Position numbers and translations under genes: made by a program. Positions 54,821-64,000 of a stretch of 64,000 bases of DNA are shown piece by piece. The DNA is taken from NCBI GenBank assembly GCA_031772625.1, contig CM062820.1, positions 1,072,975,369-1,073,039,368 on the forward strand. The letters are read 5' to 3'. Below the pieces are notes generated by a model. That model searched no databases. It was not told where the DNA came from and worked only from the letters and a program-made list of their open reading frames with translations. Within the stretch, counting starts at the first letter, position 1. The number at the start of each line of letters is the position of its first letter. Origin of the DNA: Pinus tabuliformis (lineage: Eukaryota > Streptophyta > Pinopsida > Pinales > Pinaceae).

Positions 54821-55481
54821 AGCATCTATCATTGAAGACAAACCATCTGAACCCATACCAGATGAAAGTCAAAAGGTCGAGGTGGCAGTTGACCCTGTCT
54901 TTCCTTCAGAGGTTCCATCTTCAGATGATACAGCCACCGAAGAGAACAAGGATGACACGGTCCAAATTCTTTTCATAAGCACAGACTCCAATGAACATAG
55001 GGGAAATTTACCCGTTCCTTTACCGCAGGAAGGAAGTTTGTCAGAGTCATACCCGGCCGTCTATTCGGTCCCACCTCCAAGCAACCTAGTTGTCTCCTTT
55101 GATTGGAATCAACTAGACAGACCCCGTTTACCAGCTAGTATACCATTCCCAATCATTGTTCAAATATATAGAATGATTATGGCTGGTACCATCATAGATG
55201 AAGGGGCTTCTGTGAGTATCCTTTCCTCGACTGCTTGGAAAACGCTTGGTTTGCCATCGCTTTTGCCTGAGATGAGAAATCTAACAGGCTTTGACAAAGG
55301 AACCAGTCGACCATTAGGGATCCTTCCCAATGTGCCCATAACATTGAAAAGGAAAACCATTCAAATGAACGTAATGGTAGTTCAAGGACCCCTGGATTAT
55401 AATATACTCCTTGGACGAGACTATATTTATTGCATGGGAGCCATTGTCTCCTCACTCTTTAGAGTAATGTGTTTTCCGTAA
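54783..55481 (+). pseudogene. Element F protease
   Basis: 232 open codons, the first few only a frame overlap. An acidic linker precedes IIDEGASVSILSS (about 55190-55230) and PLDYNILLGRDYIYCMGA (about 55390-55445), the two halves of a retroviral-type aspartic protease. It ends at 55481 next to GGAAGAGTGG with no RT after it. The domain itself looks open and well kept. A frameshift near 54780-54810 separates it from the knuckle protein. Confidence 0.8.
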
Positions 55482-58357
55482 GAAGGAAGAGTGGTTAAGC
55501 TCGTAGACCAGCTTTCATTCCCCAGTTCACGCATAGCAAATAGTCATATACCATCCTTGAATGGTCTTTTCATGCAAGAAATGTCTCAATCTCCAGTCCG
55601 CCCACCTGATGAGCGCGAGTGATTCGAGGGACATGACTGAAACCCAGGGGGCATGCACCCTGGTCTGTTTCGGCAAGAAAACTTCGGGTATAGGGTAGGT
55701 TTCCGCGAGAGAATATGACTAGTCTGTACTCCCGTCTGTGATTGGAAGAGGGAGTTATTCTGGAGCAAGATTCTTTTGTCAAAGTTACATGAGTGAAGTA
55801 GCCTCCTCCACTCACCTTTGTCTATTTCGGTAGACATCGCTGAAGAAGTGTTTTGTTTACGCTGTGAATAGAACAATCTTTGGTAACCTGAAAGAGGATT
55901 ACCTTTCCTGATAAAACAAATGTTTTGTCAGTTTGAACAAAAGGTAGCCTTGAAACTTTATTTTATACCTGGGGGCATGCAAACCTTTTGGCATGCAAGC
56001 GAAGAGCGACTATTTATTTTTTAAATTTGTAGGTCCTCTAACCCTTTAAACTCATAGGATTGGTCGTTTCCTAACTTGCATAAAGAAAGGATGTGGGGCA
56101 AAACTCTAAAAATTGCCGTTTTTATATATGAGACATTCTTATCACACGACTGGATTAATCGAGCAGTTTTAGCGCATAGTTCAAGCTCGTTAAAAATAAA
56201 CATAATCCATGAGCAAATGTTTCCCCCCACATTTAAGCTCATTAAAAAATGAACTATTCCCCGGTAAATAACCATCGTGAATGTAGTACTTCAGCCATTA
56301 AAGCCTTGGTCATGTTTGCACCGTCACCTCCACTCTGTATTGGCCGATCATTCACCTCCATTTGATTGTTTACCCCTTTTGAGGAACAGCTGCGAAGAGT
56401 GATCTCTGATGCAGCCCAGGCCGCTCCCAGGCCACATGTTTGCAGGTACATAACATGAAGATAAAAAATCTTTAGAGTTTGTGGAAGAAGAGTTGAACTT
56501 GAAGGTTGTTCAGATCGATAATGAGTTAGCAAGATCCACATCCACTCCTTTATGCCTAAAAGCTCTCCTAGTTTTATTTATTTTGAGAATATCTAATTAA
56601 CTTGGAATTTAGGAAACTAATGCATGACCCCTATGTCTATTATTTACAATAATTTCCTTTTGGCTGAATGCTCCCACATCAATCTCACTAGCCATACTTG
56701 TAACACTGCCATGATTGGAAAATTCCAAACCTTACCTGGAATCAGCTGCTACCCATTTTATCACTCGTTCCTCAAAATACAAGTCTCCTTTAAGCTCTTT
56801 TCAACTGACTCGTAAAATATGAAAAGATTTCCGAGCCATTGGCCTCTCCAGCTCGTTAAAGGGACTGGAAGTGCTATCCCTCCTCTAAATTTTAATCTTT
56901 TTGGACATGAGGGATTATTACACAAAAATATCGAGCGCTTGTTTTGTTCGGCTTGTTAAAAGTATCGAAAATTCATCCCTTCTGTATTGTTTTATACTTT
57001 TTCAGACTTTAGGGATTAGATGAAAAAAAAAGGAATTTTGGAGTTTCCTTTACGTTCCTTTTCAGACTCTCTAAAATTGAAAAGGACCGAGTTATCTTTG
57101 TCGTTAAACTCGTTAAAATTTTAATAGCGACAAACTTGTCTATAGATGAGAACGAGTTTCACTATCGCTAGGCTCGTTAAAACATAGCGATGGGTTTGCC
57201 CGAAGGGAAAATTATAGAACAAGCATATGTTATCCTCCTCAAGCTTGATAAAAATAAAGAGGTACTGGTTAGCAATGACTGGGGAAAAATTGGGAAGAAA
57301 ACTTGAAGAAACTTTGTTGGTAGCAAGTCACTCTTGAACATGACACTTTCACTCCGCATCCAAGTCGGGTTGGGTTGTTTCATTCACCGGTCACATCACC
57401 ATGGTCCCATCATACCATCCACATTTGGGGTTAATGCTACCAATCCATCACATCAGTGTCGCCGATATGTTCAAGAGAAGTCATTCAAAGAATTCACCTG
57501 TGTCTCACCCACTACAATACATTTATACTCCATTCCTTCATGACCGCCACCCTGAACCTTATATCACCAGATCGTTTTCGCCTCCATTAAAATCATTTGC
57601 TTCGTTTCGTGTCATTGATGTGGGATTCATTAAGGCCCCCCTGTGATGGATCACTTCTTGTCGACATCAGCTCATTATCCAAGAAGTTGATCTAGGAACA
57701 CCACATTCAGTACTTTGAAGCTTGCATGCCTCAATGGCAAGTTTCTCACTTCCGGCGACATGTTTACATCAATGAACTTCGACCAAAAGATTTTGCGTGG
57801 TGTTCGACGCCAAGTCCTTTATTCACACCACGTGAATTGTACTACAGTACCTTGAGGGTCATTATCATTATCGGTGATTCCTCTCGCTCTTGTTAACAGC
57901 TTATATCATTGGTTGGTAATCAAGCGATGTCTTTCCATGTTCGACTTCAGAACATTTCTCACATGGATAGACTTGTACTTCGAGTGAAGATCGAATGAGA
58001 TTGAAGACCCTGTATCTAGTTTCATCCATCCGGGCTGCGATATACATTCAGGAAAATAAAAACATCAAATGTATATCATTGCTGCACAGATAATCATCCA
58101 ATCAAAGGGATGATGGCTCTATCAGAATCATCAGTCTACACTCAAACGATTGTCTGTCCTATGTACATGAAAATGAATTTATAAAGCTGAGCATGGGAAT
58201 GCCCGCCTCAACTAGATCATGAAAATATTATGAAGATAATGTATTGTATTGTATCTTATTACAGGTCTCCTCCCAGCTTGAAAGAACTTCAGATCCTCAT
58301 AATAAATCATTTCACCCGACATCAAAAGATTAACGACCTCATGCTTTAGGGGGCAAC
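55482..58357 (+). repeat. Element F 3' internal region with inverted-repeat array
   Basis: Non-coding. ACGAG...CTCG-type inverted repeats lie at about 56140-57200 (for example 56158-56192 and 56208-56246). The rest aligns in reverse to 5793-7400. The polypurine tract CTTTAGGGGGCAAC ends at 58357. Confidence 0.7.
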
Positions 58358-59396
58358 TGTTATAGACATTTTTGGGCACTACAATCCCAAGCATGAAATG
58401 TCCATAAACCAAGGGATCCTAAATCCCTAAAAGTGTTGATCTAACCCCTAAAGGAACAAGGTCAACATATTACAGCTTCTCCCAGAAGTTCTCCATGAAA
58501 AACTGCTAAGAATTGGTCAAAACAGGATCATTTCAGGTGCTCCACTGGCCAGGTGCGTTGCATCTCACCTAAATACACTGTGTGGGTGCGTTGCATTTCA
58601 AAAATCCCTTCTATGGGGTGCGATGGGCGAGAAATGACAAATGGTAGTGTCATTCCGTGAGGTGGAGAGGCAATGGAAGCTTCCAGAAACTTCTCCTGTG
58701 ACACTTGCCTCTCTGAATTCGACCAAGGATGAATAAGAGATCATCAATCTCCAAGTGGAAGCAAGAACTATCAGAGGGAAGACACTAATCAAATCATAAG
58801 CTGACTCATCTCCATTACAGATATCTACATATGGATCCCTCATCCCAGAGATCCAGAGGCTGGAATTTTGCATATTGTAAGGAATTGTTGTTGGTTTCTT
58901 GAGACAAACATCAGATTGTTGGGTGATCTAAGCTTTGTGTGAGGTGAAGAGGGGATTCCTTGTTGAGAGGTTGATGCTGGGTTAGAACAACTGGTTGTAA
59001 CTCCTCTTGGCTCTTTCTTGTTTATCAATAAAAGCTATTCAAGTTTTCCTCCATACTCTTGTGTCATTGATGTTTGCTGCATTTGTATGGTCAATTTACA
59101 TCTGATCCTAGATTGTTTATGATTATAGATCCATGTATTTTTATATTGCTATGCTACTGTGATCTTACAGGTACTTTGTGAAGCTGGGCATGCAAGGGAA
59201 CAAGTAGCGAAAGACTATCAAGGAAGAGAGGAATCAAATCAGGAGATTAGCGCAAGACAGAGGTTGGTCTTTCTGTTCCTCTCTATCTATAATTCATAAA
59301 GGAAAAATGAAAGTAGCTTTACTCTATTTGTTTCTAAGGTAGCTGTCACACCTTAGTGGGATAAGCAGTTCTGAGTAGACACTTTTCCCTGTAACA
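58358..59396 (+). repeat. 3' LTR of element F
   Basis: 1,039 bp, the partner of 51290-52332 with several dozen differences or fewer by eye. The GGTGCGTTGCAT...ACTGTGTGGGTGCGTTGCAT pair lies at 58551-58595. Confidence 0.93.
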
Positions 59397-59401
59397 CCGC
59401 C

Positions 59402-60248
59402 TTATAGAGAAGTGGAATTTTCTATTTAGTTGGTACTAAGGGCAATGCTAGAATCAAAGACATCTTACAAGATGAGCACACTAGAGTTAGTGGAATTAAA
59501 GTTGCAATTGAAGGAAATTCTTAACAAGGGATACATTAGGCCAAGTGTGTCACCATGGGATGAACTAGTGTTATTTGTGAAGAAGAAGGATGGTACTCTC
59601 AGGTTATGCATTGATTACATGTAGTTGAACAAGGTAACCATCAAGAAAAGGTATTTGTTACCTAGGATTGATGACTTATTTGATTAGTTGAAGGGAGAAG
59701 GAATGTTCTCAAACATTTATCTAAGATCAAGATACCATCAGGTACACATTAAGGAAGAGGACATCTACAAGACTACTTTCCATACTACGTATGGGAATTA
59801 TGATTTTTTTTATAGTTCCATTTGGTTGGACTAATTCTCCAGCTACTTTTATGTGATTGATGAATAGTGTGTTGCGTCCTTATTTGGACAACTTTGTTAT
59901 TGTATTCATTGATGATATATTATTATATTCAAAGAATGAGGAAGAACATCCCAAACATTTAGTAGAAATTTTGAAATTTTTAGGACATCATCAATTGTAT
60001 TATATGCTCACTAAATGCAGTTTCTTTCAAACAAAGGTACACTACTTCGACATGTGGTTTCCAAGGAAGTCATAGTAGTGGATACAGAAAATATAAGGGC
60101 TATCATGGAGTGGGTAGATCCTAGGAATGTGGATGAGGTAATATCATTCATGGGATTAGAAATTTATTATAGGAGGTTCATAAGGAACTCAGAAATTTCT
60201 TGTCCTATTGACTTGTTGGGGCCTGACCTAGGTTCAAAGGTGATTTAG
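59402..60248 (+). pseudogene. Element G reverse transcriptase
   Basis: Picks up directly after the duplicated CCGCC with YREVEF. Recognisable RT blocks are [37 protein letters not shown], the catalytic-site word FIDDILLYSK (about 59907-59936) and FMGLEIYYRRFIRNSE. Several stops (59622-59624, 59686 area) and a frameshift near 60050 disable it. It ends before RNase H. Confidence 0.82.
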
Positions 60249-60482
60249 CCAAACAAATATCGGTACTACTGGCCCTTTCAACAACAGTTTGTGGAGCATG
60301 GAATGAGGTCTCACCCGAAGTAGTATCGAAGGGTGCTAGAACCAGGTTTCCACACCCTAGAGATGTTTGATGAGTTCAAGTGGTTCGCAGTTCAACCCTG
60401 CACGCATGTTGCTATGCGCAATTTCCTGTACCTCGCAGCCTGAGATGATGAATTTGTGTAGCCCTACTTGGGGGCAGAACGC
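60249..60482. other. Unassigned junction between G and H
   Basis: A plus-strand frame from about 60250 to 60440 with one TAG reads protein-like (EFKWFAVQPCTHVAM). I do not recognise it. Confidence 0.3.
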
Positions 60483-61017
60483 TGTTATTACGCAAGTCCC
60501 TACTGATATTCCAATGTTAGTTGATTATATTAGTGTATTTGCATGCTTTAGGTTATACTTAACAATATAAACCATTCATACAGGTGCGCACAGTAAATAA
60601 ATAGTACATTTGCAATTTATATCAAAAATGCAATAACACAAGAATAGATACACATAATTAAGATAAAACTTATCTTTATTATTTTCTTCCTCGACTACAG
60701 ACTCGACTTCGCCCTGCATACTCAGCTGCAGGGGTCCACACACTCAGCTGTGGACTACTAGGCCTCTGCGCACTCAGTTGTAGAGCCTTCTCCTACCCTA
60801 CGACCCAAGACACCCTTAGACACTTAGACTCTTGCTCTTTGCTTCCACTTCACACTTAGTCCTATTTTACACTTAGATCCTTGCTCTATTTATACAATCC
60901 CATGGTCCATGGACCATGGGTAGGCCAACATTACATTATAAAACTAGGGCGGACAACCCTATGACTCTATCATAAAATTCACACTCTGCGATCGCAATTC
61001 GTGGAGTATTTACAACA
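60483..61017 (-). repeat. Putative LTR of element H
   Basis: On the minus strand it would run TGTTGTAAATACTCC (61017) to GCGTAATAACA (60483), about 535 bp. It has a strong TATA-type word TGTATAAATAGAGCAAGG near 60880-60897 and an AATAAA-type word in AAATAATAAAG near 60680. No second copy is in the window and no clear polypurine tract adjoins, so the borders are tentative. Confidence 0.4.
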
Positions 61018-61457
61018 CTATTGGGTTGAAACATGGGATTTGAGCCCCAGAACATGCCTTGGGGGGATTCCATGCCCAATAGGCCCCCAGCACAAACATT
61101 GTGACTCGCCCTTGAGTCACTTGGTCGATGCGGTGATCTTGGTGCGGAGTCCCTCCAACTGTTCTCGAACTATGCTGAGGTCTGCAACACAATGAGCTGC
61201 CGCTTGCTGGATTTGTTGCATCTGCACTTTTGAGGCTTCTGTATTTGAACTTCTTCCATACATCCATACTGGTATCTGCTGCATATGTTTATAGTCCCGT
61301 GTCTTTGTCCAGCTCCTTGGAGCATGAAGACTGTGCTTCTGCCAGCTAGTCAGATAGCTGGCCCACCCATGTAGGGATTCATCCTATCCTCCATCCCAGT
61401 TCTTGGAGGATCCCCACCCTCTATGGTTGCACACTTCCTCACTTGCAATGTGCTACC

Positions 61458-61915
61458 CTAGTCCCTACGCATAGCAATATGTGGTCCAAGCCAAGGCATC
61501 AGACTAACCAATTCACGGCGATAGTTCTCAAACTTGTTAGTATGATCATATGCACCTTGCCTTACCATCCTAGTTCTTTCAGCGAAAAACTCTTCCTTTA
61601 TCTCATCTTCTAGCTTCTTGACCTTCACGTCCATCAAAGCACTTTTCTCTCTTAACCGTACCCTTTCTTTTTGAGTTCGTGAAGTCTAAGGTTTCCCAGT
61701 TGGATTTCTTCCTCAAGTCGCATGTGTTTTGTCCTTGACGACTGTGTGATTCCTTCTTTGCGGGCTTCGTGAACCATTGTATCTACGGGTGCTTCCATGC
61801 GCGGACCAAGCATTGCATTCTCCATAGGAATTACAGCATCTTCTTCATACTTCAGCGTCGGAAGTGCCTGCGTAGTCAGGGTTTTGCACATGGTCTTATA
61901 AGCCCATAAAACCAT
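61458..61915 (-). pseudogene. Element H small coiled-coil protein (one frameshift)
   Basis: The frame from 61915 runs 87 codons, then with a shift near 61668 continues to a TAG at 61458-61460, about 150 residues in all. The text is rich in Lys/Glu/Leu (RLEEEIQLGNLRLHEL, VKKLEDEIKEEFFAERT), typical of a coiled coil, and ends WLGPHIAMRRD. The first 30 residues (LWAYKTMCKTLTTQALPTL) faintly resemble an integrase tail. Function unknown. Confidence 0.45.
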
Positions 61916-62059
61916 TCATACCCACAGGTCCCAATCAGACGCGTCTCACATGGTGGATTGTGTTCAGTACTTCGTACATTTTGTCAAAGGCTTCCATGCG
62001 GATAATATTTTGTGCACTTGGTCTTATCATACTTCATCATTCGCACAATCCTTTTGCAT

Positions 62060-62482
62060 GCACCTACTTGTAGGTCCCTTTTCCTATCATGAGGATGGTG
62101 TGCGTTCGTGCAGATGGTGTACCATACACCTATACCCATATGGAGAGGTGGGTGCATACGTTGTTTTGTCCATCATACCTGGCTTTCATCCACTTCTGAG
62201 GCTTTCCAAACCACATGAGAACCATCCTTCTGCATTCTACCAGTCCTCAAAATTCTGCTGGTGTGTGCCCCACCACTTTGCGGGTGTAGCATGCAGTACC
62301 CATTTCAAAGCGTTGAAACGCTGCTATCCTGGTACTTCTCTCTAAAACATGTTCAGGAAATCGTCCACTGCTATCAACCCATCATACATAGGTAGATCTC
62401 TTACCTTTGTTGTCATGCAGCACAGTGACCTTGTCATCATGTTGGAGTTGAGCGTGGTTACCTCGTGTAACTGGTTTTGCCA
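62060..62482 (-). pseudogene. Element H Gag core, placed after the protease
   Basis: Minus-strand text VRDLPMYDGL, DDFLNMF, REVP, RFNALKWVLHATPAKWWGTH, then after a frameshift ECRRMVLMWFGKPQKWMK and ARYDG. This is a Retrotrans_gag core with four or more stops. It follows the protease frame (62483) in the same reading frame across one TGA. Gag normally precedes the zinc knuckles and protease. Confidence 0.6.
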
Positions 62483-63322
62483 TCATTTTATGTCCTCATC
62501 CGAATCTGAGGTGCAGGAGCTTTTGTGCTCCCACGAAATCCTACCATCCGCTCTAGGATTTACCCAATCTTGCTCTTGAGAGGTTATCTTGTAGATACAG
62601 TCTATATCATCATCGCTCTTGTCATCACGCATTGGGTATGTGTAGTGTGATCCTTCCATAGGGTCTGAAGGTACCACTACGTGTAGTGATTTTTTCTCAA
62701 AAATCATCTTGCGCATCTTCATATTTATCACTCCATTCATGTTAGTGGCCCAATCTATTCCCAGTAGTGCGGGATACAGATTGTTGTCATTAACAATCTC
62801 TATCACTTCAAAATCTACAAGCACACTCACTCCTTCAATATCTACCATTATTCCCTGCAATCTTCCCATTGGTAGGATCTTTTGTTGGTTCACCATTGAC
62901 AATTGAGTAAGAGACCATTGCAATGCGGGCTTGCCCATGCGCTCCCATGTCTACTTTGGTAGGACATTCACATTCGATCCTAGATCCGAAATCACTTGAT
63001 CCATTTCATATTCTCTGATTTGCGCAGTCAATCTCATGTCCCTTCCTGTTCGTATTGTGTGTTTCCCAAGCTTCTGGACTACGCATGGTTCCCTTGATCC
63101 AACACATCTAGTGATGAGTTCTTGCAGCCCTTTCACCGCTTTTTTGTCACGCAGTAGCTTCATGCATGTCTCCAGAAAGGTAGTGAGCATTGATGGGTCC
63201 ATCTCTGATTCTAGTTTGTCTTTACTACCTAAAGTGGAGGCCTTTGTGAAGCTCTTCTTAGCTTCCATGAATGTCTCCTTTGCATGCTCCAAATCGAACT
63301 CTGGTTCCTTTTTTGGAGCCAT
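62483..63322 (-). pseudogene. Element H protease region
   Basis: Two same-frame parts, 62951-63322 and 62483-62938, separated by a TAG. The first ends with VISDLGSNVNVLPK, a D-x-G-S-type active site. The second has ALLGIDWATNMNGVINMKMRKMIFE, the matching C-terminal half. An acidic tail (TSDSDEDIK) follows. Retroviral-type aspartic protease of a lineage separate from A/B and G. Confidence 0.72.
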
Positions 63323-63502
63323 GTGAACCCAGGCACTCTCTTCGGGCTACCTTCCCTTGTCATCTCCTATTGTGATACCGCTTCAGAGCACAATGTTTAC
63401 ATTTAGGTCCTCCTCGCGGGGCTCAAACCTCATCATTTGCAAGTTCTGAGTCGTGGGAGGCTGGAGTGTTCCTTTATCATGCAACCTGGCTATCAGTGTG
63501 GG

Positions 63503-63607
63503 GCAGTCCTCCGTCTCATGATCAAACTGGGTACAATATAGACATGATGATCTAGTCAGATTTGTACAATCGTGGGTGTAATTCCTTGACCCTCTGCAAT
63601 TGTAACA
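63503..63607 (-). pseudogene. Element H double zinc knuckle
   Basis: The minus strand encodes CYNCRGSRNYTHDC (63566-63607; the His position is Asn, so this knuckle is impaired) and CLYCTQFDHETEDC (63503-63544; a canonical CX2CX4HX4C knuckle). Both are in one frame, followed by a stop-broken linker to the protease. The element continues past the right edge of the window. Confidence 0.75.
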
Positions 63608-64000
63608 AATCAGCTATCCGTGACGCCTTCCTGGTCCCATTCTGCCTCGACCTCATCCGTGCCCCTGAAATATAGTGCGCACCATATCTGTATTTTGATT
63701 GAGGACTCGTGTTTCAATATGAACTTTGTAGGTATGAGTATGATCCATCATTAGTTCATAACTTCTACAGGTGTGCTCATCATGTCCTACTGACCTGCAG
63801 AAATTATAAAACAACTGCTGGGACTTCTACATATACTTCTATAATGAGTGGTAGTTATCCATAGCATGCTTCCCTCCTAACTGAAAGATCACACACCATA
63901 ATGCAGGCACCATGCTCGATCCTGCTTGTGCCCAAGGTCTCAATGGCATCGACCCTCCTCTTGCCAAGTAGTTCGCGAAGACTGGACAATGGTCCTTGTC

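Larger units (their letters stand above)
51290..59396 (+). mobile_element. Element F: B-family non-autonomous LTR retrotransposon, 8,107 bp
   Basis: LTRs 51290-52332 and 58358-59396, perfect TSD CCGCC (51285-51289 and 59397-59401). PBS 52336-52352 is identical to that of element A, and a TTTAGGGGGCAAC tract precedes the 3' LTR. Coding holds two zinc knuckles and a protease but no Gag core, RT, RNase H or integrase. The leader and 3' region match E. A second structural subtype of the same LTR family. Confidence 0.92.
48900..60248 (+). mobile_element. Element G: decayed plus-strand Ty3/gypsy, internal region, with F nested inside
   Basis: PBS, gag (49834-50416), a ruined zinc knuckle (about 50557-50601), protease (about 50735-51068) and RT (59402 onward) run in the standard order. 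Element F interrupts at 51289/59397. Reading across the removed F and one CCGCC, the frame runs directly from protease linker into RT. It is broken by many stops. After about 60210 the RT/RNase H text ends in unrelated DNA, so RNase H and integrase are missing. Chromovirus-like by PBS and layout, not verified. Confidence 0.8.

Overview
This window is nuclear DNA of a large-genome land plant, most likely a seed plant; I cannot name the species. It is almost entirely nested Ty3/gypsy-type LTR retrotransposons and their fragments. Introns, tRNA-type primer-binding sites, 5-bp target-site duplications (TSDs), gag/pol domains, a spliced plant-type gene and the absence of bacterial operons all support this. 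Element names below (A, B0, B1, D to I) are mine.

Layout. (1) 1-2379: the 3' end of a plus-strand element (D), inserted in a minus-strand gag remnant (B0, 2380-3556). (2) 3557-37865: two tandem units of a duplicated block of about 7.7 kb. Each unit is flank X, then a minus-strand LTR, 3' region, protease and gag. Unit 1 (element B1) runs 3557-10789 plus 26265-26730; unit 2 (element E) runs 26731-37865. E is complete (28593-37865, TSD GTTAG) but carries only gag and protease. (3) Element A, 10790-26264 (15,475 bp, minus strand), split unit 1. Its two LTRs are 1,054 bp each and about 99% identical. It is a nearly intact Tat/Ogre-like element: proline/glutamine-rich Gag, protease, RT, RNase H, integrase, a second RNase H downstream of the integrase, and an oppositely oriented two-exon gene for a plant-mobile-domain-like protein. 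(4) 37871-39949 and 45618-48880: low-coding DNA with one candidate exon and some short repeats. (5) Element I, 39955-45612 (TSD GATTG): a young, coding-free LTR element. (6) Element G, about 48.9-60.2 kb, plus strand: a decayed gypsy element with an initiator-Met PBS, interrupted exactly between protease and RT by element F (51290-59396, TSD CCGCC). F uses the same LTR family as B1/E/D but encodes two zinc knuckles plus protease and no Gag core. (7) 60483-64000: a scrambled minus-strand element (H).

How they relate. A, B1, E and F share the PBS word TGGCGACTCCACTGGGG (mutated in E; B1's 5' end is missing) and the TTTAGGGGGCAA polypurine tract. A, B1 and E also share Gag/protease homology, and all share a 3' region rich in short inverted repeats. 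B-type elements (B0, B1, E, F, D) therefore look like non-autonomous relatives that an A-like element could mobilise. The most interesting points are the spliced antisense gene in A, the RNase H placed after the integrase, the covarying inverted-repeat array, and the RT-less families that still keep protease.
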